A stretch of 64,000 nucleotides of DNA from Gemmatimonadaceae bacterium (lineage in GTDB: Bacteria; Gemmatimonadota; Gemmatimonadetes; Gemmatimonadales; Gemmatimonadaceae), in assembly GCA_019186945.1 (NCBI GenBank), contig JABAQJ010000002.1:523897-587896 (forward strand), written 5' to 3'. A model generated the notes under the pieces. The model was not told the origin of the DNA. It did no database searches and saw only the letters and a list, made by a program, of their open reading frames with translations. This document shows positions 29,441 to 38,206 of this stretch, piece by piece; positions within the stretch are counted from its first letter, which is position 1; each line of letters starts with the position of its first letter. The translations under genes and the position numbers were made by a program.

Positions 29441-30538
29441 TCAGGACGCGCGACCCGCCGCCGAGGGCACGGTCATCGTGCGCACAGCGGCCACCATGTT
29501 GGAGTCGATCTCGCCAGCCTCAACCGCGGCGATGAACGCGTCCACCACACGAGGATCGAACTGCGAGCCGCTACAGCGTCTGAGCTCGACAAGCGTGGAC
29601 GCGACCGGCACGCCCGGCCTGTACGGCCGCACGCTCGTCATCGCATCGAACGTGTCTGCCACCGCCGCGATGCGTGCCTCGAGCGGAACTTCCTCTCCAG
29701 CCAGACCGTCGGGAACGCCACGACCGTCGAACCGCTCGTGGTGCGACCGCACCACGTTCAGGGCGATCGGCTGCTCGGCGAGCAACGGCGAAAGGATGCG
29801 CCAGCCCACGATGGGATGCGTCATGATGTGCTGGTACTCCTCGTCCGTCAGCGGGCCGGGCTTGTTCAGAACTGCCTCGCGCACGCCGATCTTGCCGATG
29901 TCATGGACGTGGCCACCCAACTCGATCTGCGCGACGACGGGCCGATCGAGGCCCAGAGCCCGCGCAATCACGCCCGAGTGCCGACTCACGCGCAGCGAGT
30001 GCCCCAGCGTGTATGGATCCTTGACTTCCAGCGCGTCGGCCAGCGACTGGATGCTGGCGAGAAAAAGCTCCTCAAGCCGGCGCGCCTGAACACGCACCCT
30101 GTCCTCCAGGCGCTCCTGGTAGTCGCGATTCTCGATAATGAGCCGCCGCCGTTCGAGCGCCTGCCTGACCCGCGCTCGCACTTCCTCCAGATGGAACGGT
30201 TTCGTCAAGTAGTCCATCGCCCCGACATTCAGGCAATTGACGGCAGTCCCGACATCGGCCACGGCCGTGATCATCATGACGGCCGTATCCGGATACCGCT
30301 GGCGAAGCTCGCGGAGCAGTTCGATGCCGTCCATCTGCGGCATGTGGAGGTCCGTCACCACCAGCGTTGCCGGCCGAGTCGCCATTTGTTCGAGCGCCTC
30401 CACGCCGTTGCCCGCCTCGTCGCATGAGAATCCATCCGTTTGCATCAGCCTGACGAGAACACGGCGCAGGTGAGGCTCGTCATCCACCACAAGGCAGTGC
30501 AACGCCGAAACCCCATCGTGTCGGACGGGCACGGACAT
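29441..30538 (-). CDS. Response regulator with receiver and HD-GYP phosphodiesterase domains
   Basis: 365 residues from ATG 30538. Receiver domain (~12-125): CLVVDDEPHLRR, phospho-acceptor in VVTDLHMPQMDGIELL, MMITA, and YLTKPFH. A short coiled-coil linker leads to the HD-GYP domain: HSLRVSRHSG, HVHDIGKIGV (HD pair ~210), HPIVGWRIL, and HHERFDGRGVPDGL, where the GYP element reads GVP. HD-GYP enzymes hydrolyse cyclic di-GMP; Val for Tyr in GYP is tolerated in some active members, so activity is likely but not assured. No cognate histidine kinase is adjacent. Confidence 0.93.
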   Translation of the reverse strand: MSVPVRHDGVSALHCLVVDDEPHLRRVLVRLMQTDGFSCDEAGNGVEALEQMATRPATLVVTDLHMPQMDGIELLRELRQRYPDTAVMMITAVADVGTAVNCLNVGAMDYLTKPFHLEEVRARVRQALERRRLIIENRDYQERLEDRVRVQARRLEELFLASIQSLADALEVKDPYTLGHSLRVSRHSGVIARALGLDRPVVAQIELGGHVHDIGKIGVREAVLNKPGPLTDEEYQHIMTHPIVGWRILSPLLAEQPIALNVVRSHHERFDGRGVPDGLAGEEVPLEARIAAVADTFDAMTSVRPYRPGVPVASTLVELRRCSGSQFDPRVVDAFIAAVEAGEIDSNMVAAVRTMTVPSAAGRAS

Positions 30539-30570
30539 CGTCAGCCTCCCCGAAGTGTTTCCGCGCCTTT

Positions 30571-30592
30571 CGGGATGCTGCTGAACATCCCG
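30571..30592 (+). promoter_or_regulatory. Inverted repeat upstream of the trans-sulfuration gene
   Basis: CGGGATG (30571-30577) and CATCCCG (30586-30592) form a perfect 7-bp inverted repeat with an 8-base spacer, 43 bases before the start codon. It lies in the divergent region shared with the HD-GYP gene. It could be an operator or a leader hairpin; there is no U-tract, so it is not an intrinsic terminator, and it is too small for a SAM riboswitch. Confidence 0.3.
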
Positions 30593-30634
30593 AGGGGCGT
30601 GTATCTTTTGGCTCTCGCTTTCACTGAGTCCAGC

Positions 30635-31804
30635 ATGGCCCGCATTTTCGACGAAGACCTGCGCACCGGTTTTGGCACGCGTGCCGTGCACGCCGGACAG
30701 CGCCCCGATCCCGGCACGGGCGCCATCATGACGCCCATTTTCCAGACGTCTACATACGCACAGGAAGGTCTTGGCCGAAACAAGGGATACGAATATGCCC
30801 GCGGCAGGAACCCGACGCGGGAAGCCCTCGAACGGAATATTGCCACACTCGAGGGAGGTACGCACGGCTTTGCGTTCAGCAGCGGGATGGGATGCCTCGA
30901 CTCGATCATGAAGCTGCTGCAATCCGGTGACGAAGTGATCTGCGCGGAAAACATGTACGGAGGAACGCCCCGCCTGTTCGATCGCATCCTTGCCAATTTC
31001 GGCCTGGTGTTCCGGTACGTCGATACCCGTGACCCTCAGCGCGTCGAGGACGCGCTGTCGCCGCGGACACGGGCGATCATCTGCGAAACGCCGACAAACC
31101 CGCTCATGCGCCTGACCGACCTGGGGGCGATCGGCGAGATCAGCAGGCGCGCTGGCACGCTCTGCATCGTCGACAATACGTTCGCCACGCCGATCTTCCA
31201 GCGACCGTTCGAATACGGGGCGGATGTCGTCTACCACTCGACTACGAAATACCTCAACGGCCACAGCGACATGATCGGCGGGATCGCCATCGTGAAGGAC
31301 GACGACCTCGCGGCCCGCCTGCAGTTCATTCTCAATGCCGCCGGCGCCGTTCCCGGACCGTTCGATGCCTGGCTCGCACTACGTGGTACGAAAACACTCC
31401 ACCTGCGAATGAAGGCGCACGATGCCAACGGCCGCCGCGTCGCGGCCTGGCTGGCCCAGCGCCTCGGCGAAGAGCGCGTGATCTATCCGGGACTGAACTC
31501 GCACCCCCAGCACGCGCTGGCCTGCAGGCAGATGACCGGGTTTGGCGGCATGATCTCGATCCAACTCCCTGGCCGCGAAGACGCGGCCCGACTGCTCGGT
31601 CGGGTGCGCGTATTCGCGCTCGCCGAGTCGTTAGGTGGCGTCGAAAGCCTCGCCTGCCATCCCGCGTCGATGACGCACGCCTCGGTGCCGCCAGAGAAAC
31701 GGGCGGCGTTGGGCATTCGGGACGGGCTGGTCCGCTTCTCGGTTGGCATCGAGGATACCGAGGATCTGATCGCGGACCTGGATCACGCGCTCCAGGGAGT
31801 GTAA
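30635..31804 (+). CDS. metB: Cys/Met-metabolism PLP enzyme (cystathionine gamma-synthase or gamma-lyase)
   Basis: PLP-dependent trans-sulfuration enzyme, 389 residues from ATG 30635. Motifs: TRAVHAGQRPDPGTGAI, YEYARGRNPTREALE, MYGGTPRLF, ETPTNPLM, DNTFATPIFQ, and the PLP lysine (~205) in VYHSTTKYLNGHSDMIGG; ends with SLGGVESLACHPASMTHA and FSVGIEDTEDLIADL. The sequence alone does not separate synthase (MetB) from lyase (CGL) or O-acetylhomoserine sulfhydrylase, so the symbol is provisional. No other methionine gene is adjacent. Confidence 0.85.
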   Translation: MARIFDEDLRTGFGTRAVHAGQRPDPGTGAIMTPIFQTSTYAQEGLGRNKGYEYARGRNPTREALERNIATLEGGTHGFAFSSGMGCLDSIMKLLQSGDEVICAENMYGGTPRLFDRILANFGLVFRYVDTRDPQRVEDALSPRTRAIICETPTNPLMRLTDLGAIGEISRRAGTLCIVDNTFATPIFQRPFEYGADVVYHSTTKYLNGHSDMIGGIAIVKDDDLAARLQFILNAAGAVPGPFDAWLALRGTKTLHLRMKAHDANGRRVAAWLAQRLGEERVIYPGLNSHPQHALACRQMTGFGGMISIQLPGREDAARLLGRVRVFALAESLGGVESLACHPASMTHASVPPEKRAALGIRDGLVRFSVGIEDTEDLIADLDHALQGV

Positions 31805-31900
31805 CGAGACACCTTTCCCGCCCAGGTATCGTAGGACGAGCCTACCGTGCGGCGCCTCGGGCTCGGGTTCGCCGCCCCTCACCCCGGTTCGAGGTATTCC

Positions 31901-32884
31901 ATGCCAGACCGCATCAAGCTCGCCGACATCGCATCGACCGCGTGGGAGCATCCGGCGGATCGCGCCGCGTTGAACACCCTCCGCGCCATCCCGGGTTTCG
32001 ACACGGTAGTTCGCAAGATCGCCGGCTTCTTCGGCGAGAAGGGAGTTCGCCAACTCTTCCTCGCTAACGCCGTCCGCGTGGGCCCCGACCAGCGGCCAAA
32101 GCTGTGGGCCCGCTATCAGGAGGTCTTGCAGACTCTGGACTGGCCCGAAGTGCCCGAACTGTACGTGTCCCAAACCCCTTTGGTGAACGCGGCCGCCGTC
32201 GGCTTCGACAAGCCGTTCATCGTCCTCAACTCGGGCACGGTCGCCCTCCTCGATGACGAAGAATGCCGCGACGTACTCGGCCACGAGTTGGGCCACATCA
32301 TGAGCGGCCACACCACATATACAACCATCGCGATCATCATCCTGACGGTCGGGTTGAACAACCTCCCGTTTCTGGCTGGTATGGCCCTGCTGCCTTTCCA
32401 GCTTGCCCTGATGGAGTGGTACCGAAAAGCCGAACTTTCGGCAGACCGCGCCGGACTGTTGACAACCCAGGATGCCAACGCCTCGATGGGCACGTTCCTG
32501 AAAATGGCGGGCGGCGGCGCCGGCGATGACACGATTTCGATAGAAGCCTTCAAGACGCAGGCGAAGGAGTATGAGTCGGCAGATGATCTTGGCGATCGTG
32601 TCTGGCAGGTCATCAACACCGCCTTCCGCACGCATCCATTCGGAACAGTACGGGCCGCCGAGCTGTCGCGGTGGGTCGAGTCGGGCGCCTACGCGAAAAT
32701 CCTGAGCGGCGACTATCGCCGTCGAAGTGACACCAGCACGCCGCCACTCGCCGACGATTACGCCGATGCAGCCGGATACTACGGAGATCAGGCTCGCGGT
32801 GCCGTCGATACCCTGAGCGGTATTCTCGATCGCGCGAAGGATGCGTTCAACACCGCGTTCAAGCCCAGCGGTGGGGCTTCGTGA
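31901..32884 (+). CDS. M48-family zinc metalloprotease
   Basis: 327 residues from ATG 31901, preceded by GAGGT. Zinc motif HELGHIMSGH (His ~127/131) with the third ligand Glu in AELSADRAGLL (~176), the HtpX/M48 arrangement. Between them a hydrophobic stretch (TTIAIIILTVGLNNLPFLAGMALL) could be a membrane hairpin. The C-terminus is acidic and disordered-looking. Membrane-associated protease, perhaps for quality control of membrane proteins; substrate unknown. Its stop overlaps the purD start (GTGA). Confidence 0.87.
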   Translation: MPDRIKLADIASTAWEHPADRAALNTLRAIPGFDTVVRKIAGFFGEKGVRQLFLANAVRVGPDQRPKLWARYQEVLQTLDWPEVPELYVSQTPLVNAAAVGFDKPFIVLNSGTVALLDDEECRDVLGHELGHIMSGHTTYTTIAIIILTVGLNNLPFLAGMALLPFQLALMEWYRKAELSADRAGLLTTQDANASMGTFLKMAGGGAGDDTISIEAFKTQAKEYESADDLGDRVWQVINTAFRTHPFGTVRAAELSRWVESGAYAKILSGDYRRRSDTSTPPLADDYADAAGYYGDQARGAVDTLSGILDRAKDAFNTAFKPSGGAS

Positions 32885-34167
32885 AAGTCTTGATCGTTGG
32901 CAGCGGCGGTCGGGAGCACGCAATTGTCCGGAAGCTGCGACGCGATGATCCCGGATTGGAAATAGTCGTCGCACCAGGCAATCCCGGTGTCGCGAGACTG
33001 GCTCGCTGTGCTCCGATTCCTGCGACCGATATCGCCGGAATCGCCGACTTCGCCAAGGCCGAAGCCGTTGATCTAGTGGTCGTCGGTCCGGAAGCACCCT
33101 TGGCAGCAGGACTGGCAGACCGGCTTGGTTCCGATGGCATTGCTTGTTTCGGCCCTACAGCGGCCGCCGCCAAGATCGAATCCTCCAAGCGTTTCGCGAA
33201 AGAAGTCATGCTCCGGTCCGGCGTCCCTACCGCGTTCGCCTCGTGGCATACTGATGAGGCCGGCGCCAAGCGAGCAGTTCGTGATTTGGGAGCACCGATC
33301 GTGATCAAGGCATCGGGACTTGCCGCTGGAAAAGGCGTCTTCGTCTGCCAGAGCGTTGAAGAGGCGGACCGGGCCATTGAGCTCATGCTCCAAGCCACCG
33401 CGTTCGGTGCTGCCGGTACGGAGATCCTGGTGGAGGAGTTCATGAGCGGCGAGGAACTATCGCTCTTTTTCCTGACTGATGGCGAGAACTTCCTGCCGCT
33501 GATCCCAGCCCAGGATCACAAGCGACTCCTGGAGCACGACCTCGGTCCAAACACAGGCGGAATGGGAGCATACGCGCCTGTCTCCATTGCATCGGCGGCC
33601 CTGATAGATCGAGTCGGGCAGGAGGTTGTTGCGCCGACGCTCGATGAGCTGCGCCATCGGAGCACGCCGTTCCGCGGCCTGCTGTACGCCGGTCTGATGC
33701 TGACGGAGACTGGACCGAAGGTCGTGGAGTTCAACTGCCGGTTCGGAGATCCGGAAACCGAGGCCGTGCTTCCGTTGATGACGTCTCCGCTCCTTCCTTT
33801 GCTGGCTGGAGCATGCCGGCCAGACGGCTTGACGGGAGTCTCCCCTGTTTCTTTCTCCGGACAGTCGGCGTTGACTATCGTCGTCGCTTCTCCCGGTTAT
33901 CCGGAGGCGCCGCGGATCGGGCGGGAAGTGTCCTTCGCGACCCCCCCTGCCGGTGCCCTCGTCTTCCACGCCGGAACGGTGATCGACGCGCGCGGCGTAC
34001 TTCGGACGTCGGGCGGTCGAGTCTTCGCCATTACCGGCATCGGCGACTCGATGTCTGAGGCACAGCGGGTGGCCACGGCTGGTGCCGAAAGCGTCAGCTT
34101 CGATGGCGCGTACTGGCGACACGATATCGGCTGGCGAGAAATGGCACGCCATGCCCGAACTTCCTGA
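32881..34167 (+). CDS. purD: Phosphoribosylamine-glycine ligase
   Basis: Second step of purine synthesis: joins glycine to phosphoribosylamine with ATP. 428 residues, normal length. Starts GTG 32881 overlapping the M48 stop. ATP-grasp fold with VLIVGSGGREHAIVRKL, GPEAPLAAGLAD, IKASGLAAGKGVFVC, LVEEFMSGEELSLF, PAQDHKRLLEHDLGPNTGGMGAYAP and EFNCRFGDPETEAVLP. The end overlaps mutM by 17 bases. Other purine genes in the window (guaB) are far away, so it is not in a pur operon. Confidence 0.97.
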   Translation: MKVLIVGSGGREHAIVRKLRRDDPGLEIVVAPGNPGVARLARCAPIPATDIAGIADFAKAEAVDLVVVGPEAPLAAGLADRLGSDGIACFGPTAAAAKIESSKRFAKEVMLRSGVPTAFASWHTDEAGAKRAVRDLGAPIVIKASGLAAGKGVFVCQSVEEADRAIELMLQATAFGAAGTEILVEEFMSGEELSLFFLTDGENFLPLIPAQDHKRLLEHDLGPNTGGMGAYAPVSIASAALIDRVGQEVVAPTLDELRHRSTPFRGLLYAGLMLTETGPKVVEFNCRFGDPETEAVLPLMTSPLLPLLAGACRPDGLTGVSPVSFSGQSALTIVVASPGYPEAPRIGREVSFATPPAGALVFHAGTVIDARGVLRTSGGRVFAITGIGDSMSEAQRVATAGAESVSFDGAYWRHDIGWREMARHARTS

Positions 34168-34975
34168 GACCGAGACGATCGCTCGGGACCTCGATCGCCT
34201 GGTTTCAGGCGGTGAGGTTCGAGGATGCACCATCCTCCGCCCTGACGTCCTTCGTCGAGTCAATGCGGCATCGATCGGGACGAAGCTGATCGGCCGACGC
34301 ATCGAGCGGACTTGGCGACGAGCGAAGATCGTCGTTCTGGACTTGAACGACGGCCAGCGTATTCTCGTGCAGCCGCGGTTCACCGGCAGCATGCGTGTTA
34401 TTCGAGACTGCGACTCACCGACCCTTCCGCACGAGTGCGTTCGCCTGGCGTTGGCAGACGGTCGGGCCTTGCTCTACTGCGACATCCGTCGACTCGGCAC
34501 ATTCTCTGTCGTGAGTGAGGGACAGTTTAGCGACATCGACTCGACACTTGGGATTGAGCCCCTTGACCCGGCGTTCACAGGGGCGCGACTTTCGGGTATT
34601 CTTCGGTCAAGCGGGCGATTCGTAAAGGTGGTGCTGATGGATCAGCGTCGGATTGCCGGATGCGGCAACATTTACGCGTGTGAAGCGCTCTGGCGCGCTG
34701 GCATCGATCCGTCGCGCCGGGCGGACCTGTTGAGCGGGGACGACGCCCAAGCGCTCCGCGATGCTCTGGTCGGGGTTCTGTCGGCAAGCATCGAAGCGCG
34801 TGGAACGACCTTCCGCGATTTCCGCGATGCACGGGGGGAACGCGGCCAGTTCGCGGCATCGCTGGAGGCATACGGTCGTGGTGGCCAGCCATGTCGGCGG
34901 TGCGGACATCGGATGATCGAAACGCACGCGATTGATGGGAGAGCGACGCATTTCTGTTACCGTTGCCAGGAATGA
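34151..34975 (+). CDS. mutM: Formamidopyrimidine-DNA glycosylase
   Basis: Base-excision repair enzyme removing 8-oxoguanine and Fapy lesions with AP-lyase activity. 274 residues from ATG 34151 giving the diagnostic MPELPETETIARDL, in which Pro2 is the nucleophile and Glu3 catalytic. The conserved Lys lies in RRAKIVVLDL, the H2TH region includes GCGNIYACEALWRAGI, and a zinc finger CRRCGHRM...CYRCQE closes the protein. Overlaps purD upstream and the UvrC-like gene downstream (ATGA), so it sits in a translationally coupled purD-mutM-uvrC-like unit. Confidence 0.96.
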   Translation: MPELPETETIARDLDRLVSGGEVRGCTILRPDVLRRVNAASIGTKLIGRRIERTWRRAKIVVLDLNDGQRILVQPRFTGSMRVIRDCDSPTLPHECVRLALADGRALLYCDIRRLGTFSVVSEGQFSDIDSTLGIEPLDPAFTGARLSGILRSSGRFVKVVLMDQRRIAGCGNIYACEALWRAGIDPSRRADLLSGDDAQALRDALVGVLSASIEARGTTFRDFRDARGERGQFAASLEAYGRGGQPCRRCGHRMIETHAIDGRATHFCYRCQE

Positions 34976-36129
34976 GCCAGCGCCGTCGTCGAGCGCGATC
35001 GCCCGACGGTTTGTGCGAGGCCGCCGAGCCGCAGATGGAGTCTGACGTACAGCCGCTCGAGCGCCTTCGGGCACACGTTGAAGCCGAGGCCACGAATCTT
35101 CCCGGCGTCTATGCCATGCGATCTCCCAACGGTGAGATCATCTACGTAGGAAAGAGCAAGCGGCTCCGCACGCGACTGCTGTCGTACTTTCGCGGCAGAT
35201 ACCCGTATCACAAGGGTGCCCGTATCGTCCGTGAGGCCGCAGCGATCGAGTGGTCGTACCTGCCTAGCGAGTTCGCGGCACTGCTCGAGGAATTGAGGCA
35301 GATCAAGCGATACAGGCCGCGCTTCAACGTCGCGCTCAAGCGAGACGACCGGAACTACGCCTTCATCAAGCTGACGCGCGGCAAGGCGCCGCGCTTTGCC
35401 GTGGTACGTAGTGCGGGAGGCGACGAACGCGCGACATACTACGGTCCGTTCGTCGGGGCCGCGCGGTTACGGGACGCCGTGCGGGAGTTGAGCGATGCCC
35501 TGGGGTTACGGGATTGCTCGCACGACGGGCGGATGGCGTTCGCGGACCAGGTCGAGTTGTTCAACGGTCCTGCCAGGACGCCTGGGTGCTTGCGCCATGA
35601 GATCGGCAAGTGCCTGGGTCCGTGCGTGGCGGCGCCGCGTGAAGACGAGTATCAGGCGCGCGTGCGCCAGGGGCGTGCCTTCCTCGATGGTGAGGAATCG
35701 GCGGTGCTGAAACCGCTTCAGCACGCGATGGAGCTGGCGAGCGAGCGCCTGGCGTACGAGCGCGCGGCCGTGCTGCGTGACAAGTTGCAGCGACTCGAAT
35801 CGCTCCGCGACCTGTTCGCCCGCCTCCGTTTTGGCGTGGAAGCGCTGACGTTTGCGTATCGTGTTCCGGGCGTGCAGGGCGACGATCGAGTGTATCTCGT
35901 TCGTCGCGGTCGCGTTCGCGCGGAGGTGCCTGTGCCGCATTGCGCGGGTGAGTGGGAGTCGCTCCGCGACCTTGCCGGGCGACTCAACGCACCGACTGAG
36001 CGTACGTCTGCCGTCCCCGGGCACGAAGTAGATGAGCTGTTGCTGCTGACGTCGTGGTTCCGCGCTCGGCCGCAGGAGCTTGCGCGCACGGCACCGCTCC
36101 CCGAGTTGTCGGTGCTGATGCAAGCCTAA
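34972..36129 (+). CDS. UvrC-like GIY-YIG nuclease lacking the C-terminal nuclease half
   Basis: 385 residues from ATG 34972. GIY-YIG catalytic domain at ~42-125 (LPGVYAMRSPNGEIIYVGKSKRLRTRL in two pieces, Glu/Asn in NVALKRDD), followed by the UvrC-type segment FVGAARLRDAVREL, a Cys-bearing CLRHEIGKCLGPCVAA as in full-length UvrC, and a UVR (UvrB-contact) helix pair at ~250-290. The chain ends about where UvrC's RNase H-like nuclease and HhH domains should begin. It resembles Cho but keeps the Cys segment and the UVR region. Likely makes only the 3' incision (inference from domain content). Coupled to mutM. Confidence 0.87.
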   Translation: MSQRRRRARSPDGLCEAAEPQMESDVQPLERLRAHVEAEATNLPGVYAMRSPNGEIIYVGKSKRLRTRLLSYFRGRYPYHKGARIVREAAAIEWSYLPSEFAALLEELRQIKRYRPRFNVALKRDDRNYAFIKLTRGKAPRFAVVRSAGGDERATYYGPFVGAARLRDAVRELSDALGLRDCSHDGRMAFADQVELFNGPARTPGCLRHEIGKCLGPCVAAPREDEYQARVRQGRAFLDGEESAVLKPLQHAMELASERLAYERAAVLRDKLQRLESLRDLFARLRFGVEALTFAYRVPGVQGDDRVYLVRRGRVRAEVPVPHCAGEWESLRDLAGRLNAPTERTSAVPGHEVDELLLLTSWFRARPQELARTAPLPELSVLMQA

Positions 36130-36632
36130 GTCAGCTCGATCAGCTCTACGACTGGCTGGCCCTCCACCACCGTCAGGCGCGCCACGCTGGGCTGGAGGTC
36201 GAAGCGTCGCGGACCGGCAGCGCCGGGATTGACGATCATCTTCCCCTCGATGCGGTCCATGCGCTGCCGGTGCGTGTGTCCGTAGACGATCACGTGCGCG
36301 TCGTATCGCTCGGCAAGACGAGCCGGCGTGGGAACGCCAAGCTCGTGCCCGTGGCTCACGTGGATGCGGACACCATTGACGTCGCGTACCTCACGGAGTT
36401 TCAGGCGCGCGTCCTGGGGATCGTCGCAATTGCCCCGGACGGCAATGATCGGTGCGATCATGGCAAGCTCGTCCAGCACGTCGTCGCCTCCCACGTCCCC
36501 CGCGTGCAGAATCAGTTCGACGCCAGCGAGCGCGTCGTGTACGGACGCGCGAACCAGGCCGTGGGTGTCCGAAATCAAGCCGATGATCAGTCGGCGCTCC
36601 GTTCGTTCACGCAGGCCCGACAGCGACGCCAA
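36126..36632 (-). CDS. YfcE/MJ0936-type metallophosphoesterase
   Basis: Small calcineurin-like phosphodiesterase with all metal motifs: GLISDTHG, LHAGDVGG, VRGNCDD, VSHGHELG and VYGHTHRQ. 168 residues if started at TTG 36632. No ATG or GTG is available near the N-terminus. Family members normally begin 3-6 residues before SDTHG, so the first ~14 residues may be untranslated; a CTG (36590) preceded by GGAG, or a TTG just before SDTHG, are possible true starts. It follows ubiX by about 40 bases and ends overlapping the convergent UvrC-like gene by 4 bases. Substrate unknown. Confidence 0.86.
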   Translation of the reverse strand: MASLSGLRERTERRLIIGLISDTHGLVRASVHDALAGVELILHAGDVGGDDVLDELAMIAPIIAVRGNCDDPQDARLKLREVRDVNGVRIHVSHGHELGVPTPARLAERYDAHVIVYGHTHRQRMDRIEGKMIVNPGAAGPRRFDLQPSVARLTVVEGQPVVELIELT

Positions 36633-36672
36633 ATGCCCATCGGCGTCAATCCCAGGCAGGGCGAAATCGAGA

Positions 36673-37281
36673 TCATGCGTCGAGCGGTCCGTCTCCCCAT
36701 CGATGCACGAGAGTGTGAGGCACGTCCAGCAAGTCGAGGATGCGGGCGACCACGAAGTCGACCAGGTCGGATATCTCCCTCGGCCGGTGGTAGAAACCGG
36801 GGGCCGCGGGGACGACGATGCCGCCGGCCCTCGTCAGCCGCAGCATGTTGTCGAGATGGATCTCGCTCAGGGGAGCCTCTCTTGGAACCGCGATCAGGCG
36901 GCGGCGTTCCTTGAGACAGACGTCGGCCGCACGCTCGATGAGCGAACGGGACGAGCCGTGAGCAATGGCGGACAGCGTGCCCATCGAGCAGGGACAGATC
37001 ACCATTCCGCCGTGCCGCGCCGATCCCGACGCTGGCCTGGCCCCGCGATCGGTGTCCTCGTAAAGGCTGACGAACGCATCCCAGCCGGAGGAGCCCACGC
37101 GGGCGCGCAGGGTGTTCACGGAATCGACGTCAGACTCGGTGGCCAGCAACCGCGATCCGTGGCTGGAAACGATCAGCCAGATCGGTCGTTGCGCGAACAC
37201 CAGCGCTTCTACGAGCCGGATCGCGTATGGCGCCCCAGACGCTCCCGTGATGGCGACAACGATCGGCAGCCGGTCCGTCAC
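36673..37281 (-). CDS. ubiX: UbiX-type flavin prenyltransferase
   Basis: Makes the prenylated FMN cofactor required by UbiD decarboxylases. 202 residues from GTG 37281, which overlaps the ubiA stop (GTGA). Motifs: VVAITGASGAPYAIRLVEAL at the N-terminus, VICPCSMGTLSAIAHG, LIAVPREAPLSEIHLDNMLRL and PAAPGFYHRP. Its presence beside ubiD is functionally coherent. In menaquinone-making bacteria that use futalosine the equivalent protein is called MqnM. Confidence 0.94.
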   Translation of the reverse strand: MTDRLPIVVAITGASGAPYAIRLVEALVFAQRPIWLIVSSHGSRLLATESDVDSVNTLRARVGSSGWDAFVSLYEDTDRGARPASGSARHGGMVICPCSMGTLSAIAHGSSRSLIERAADVCLKERRRLIAVPREAPLSEIHLDNMLRLTRAGGIVVPAAPGFYHRPREISDLVDFVVARILDLLDVPHTLVHRWGDGPLDA

Positions 37282-38204
37282 GTGGCTGAGCCTCTGAGCA
37301 CGCGCTCGACCAGGACGAACGCGAAGAATGTGAGGCTGATGATGCCGTTCATGGTGAAGAACGCCGCGTCCAGCCGCGACAGATCTGTGGCGCGCACGAG
37401 CCGGTGCTCGTAGAGTAGCAGGCCGCCAACGGCCGTGGCACCGATCCAGTAGAGCGTGCCCACCGGACTGACAGTCCCCGCCAGCAGCAACGCGACTACG
37501 GTGACGACGTGCAACACGCGCGCGACGTCGATGGCACGGCGCACCCCGAGCGCCGCCGGGAGGGAGTACAGCCCTTGGGCGCGGTCGAACTCGATATCCT
37601 GCAGCGCGTAGAGGATGTCGAAGCCGCTCACCCAGGTCATGACCGCCAGCGCCAACACAACGAGCAGCCACCAGGGCTCACTCCACTGTCCGCCGATAGC
37701 GAGATAGCCGCCAACGGGCGCGATGCCAAGGCCCAGTCCGAGAACGAAGTGCGCCAAGCGGGTGAACCGCTTGGTGTAGCTGTAAAGCAGCACCCATCCC
37801 AGAGCGATCGGGGACAGGGCCGCGCAGAGCGGATTCAGTCGCCACGCGGCAAGGACAAAGAGCCCAGAGGCGAATGCCACGGCCAACGATGCCTCCCGGA
37901 CGCCTAACGCTCCAGCCGGGATCTCGCGCATGGCCGTGCGCGGGTTCCACGCATCGATGTCGCGATCGACGACGCGATTGAAACCCATGGCAGCGAACCG
38001 TGCCGCCGTGAACGCGACCACGATCCAGGCAACCCTGGATGTCGTCACGGCATGCCGGTAGGACGCGAGGATCGCTCCCACCAGCGCAAACGGCAGCGCA
38101 AACACGGTATGCGGCAGCTTCACGAAATTGATATACCGTATCCAGCGTGACACGCCGGCGAACGTCTGACCTTCGCGGAGAGTCGTTGGTGACGGAGCGG
38201 CCAC
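37278..38204 (-). CDS. ubiA: UbiA-family prenyltransferase (quinone biosynthesis)
   Basis: Integral membrane enzyme attaching a polyprenyl chain to an aromatic acid. About 308 residues with 8-9 hydrophobic helices. First Asp-rich motif NRVVDRDIDAWNPRTAMREIPAG and second DILYALQDIEFDRAQGLYSLP are complete. GTG 38204, two bases after the ubiD stop, is chosen over an upstream start at 38237 that would overlap ubiD by 31 bases. In this context (with ubiD, ubiX and a menG-like gene) the substrate may be 1,4-dihydroxy-6-naphthoate, as for MqnP of the futalosine pathway; that is inference. Confidence 0.91.
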   Translation of the reverse strand: MAAPSPTTLREGQTFAGVSRWIRYINFVKLPHTVFALPFALVGAILASYRHAVTTSRVAWIVVAFTAARFAAMGFNRVVDRDIDAWNPRTAMREIPAGALGVREASLAVAFASGLFVLAAWRLNPLCAALSPIALGWVLLYSYTKRFTRLAHFVLGLGLGIAPVGGYLAIGGQWSEPWWLLVVLALAVMTWVSGFDILYALQDIEFDRAQGLYSLPAALGVRRAIDVARVLHVVTVVALLLAGTVSPVGTLYWIGATAVGGLLLYEHRLVRATDLSRLDAAFFTMNGIISLTFFAFVLVERVLRGSAT

Positions 38205-38206
38205 GC

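Noticed and set aside
30540-30634. SAM riboswitch before the trans-sulfuration gene
   Set aside because: Only 95 bases with a single 7-bp hairpin; no multi-helix SAM-I/SAM-II-like arrangement.
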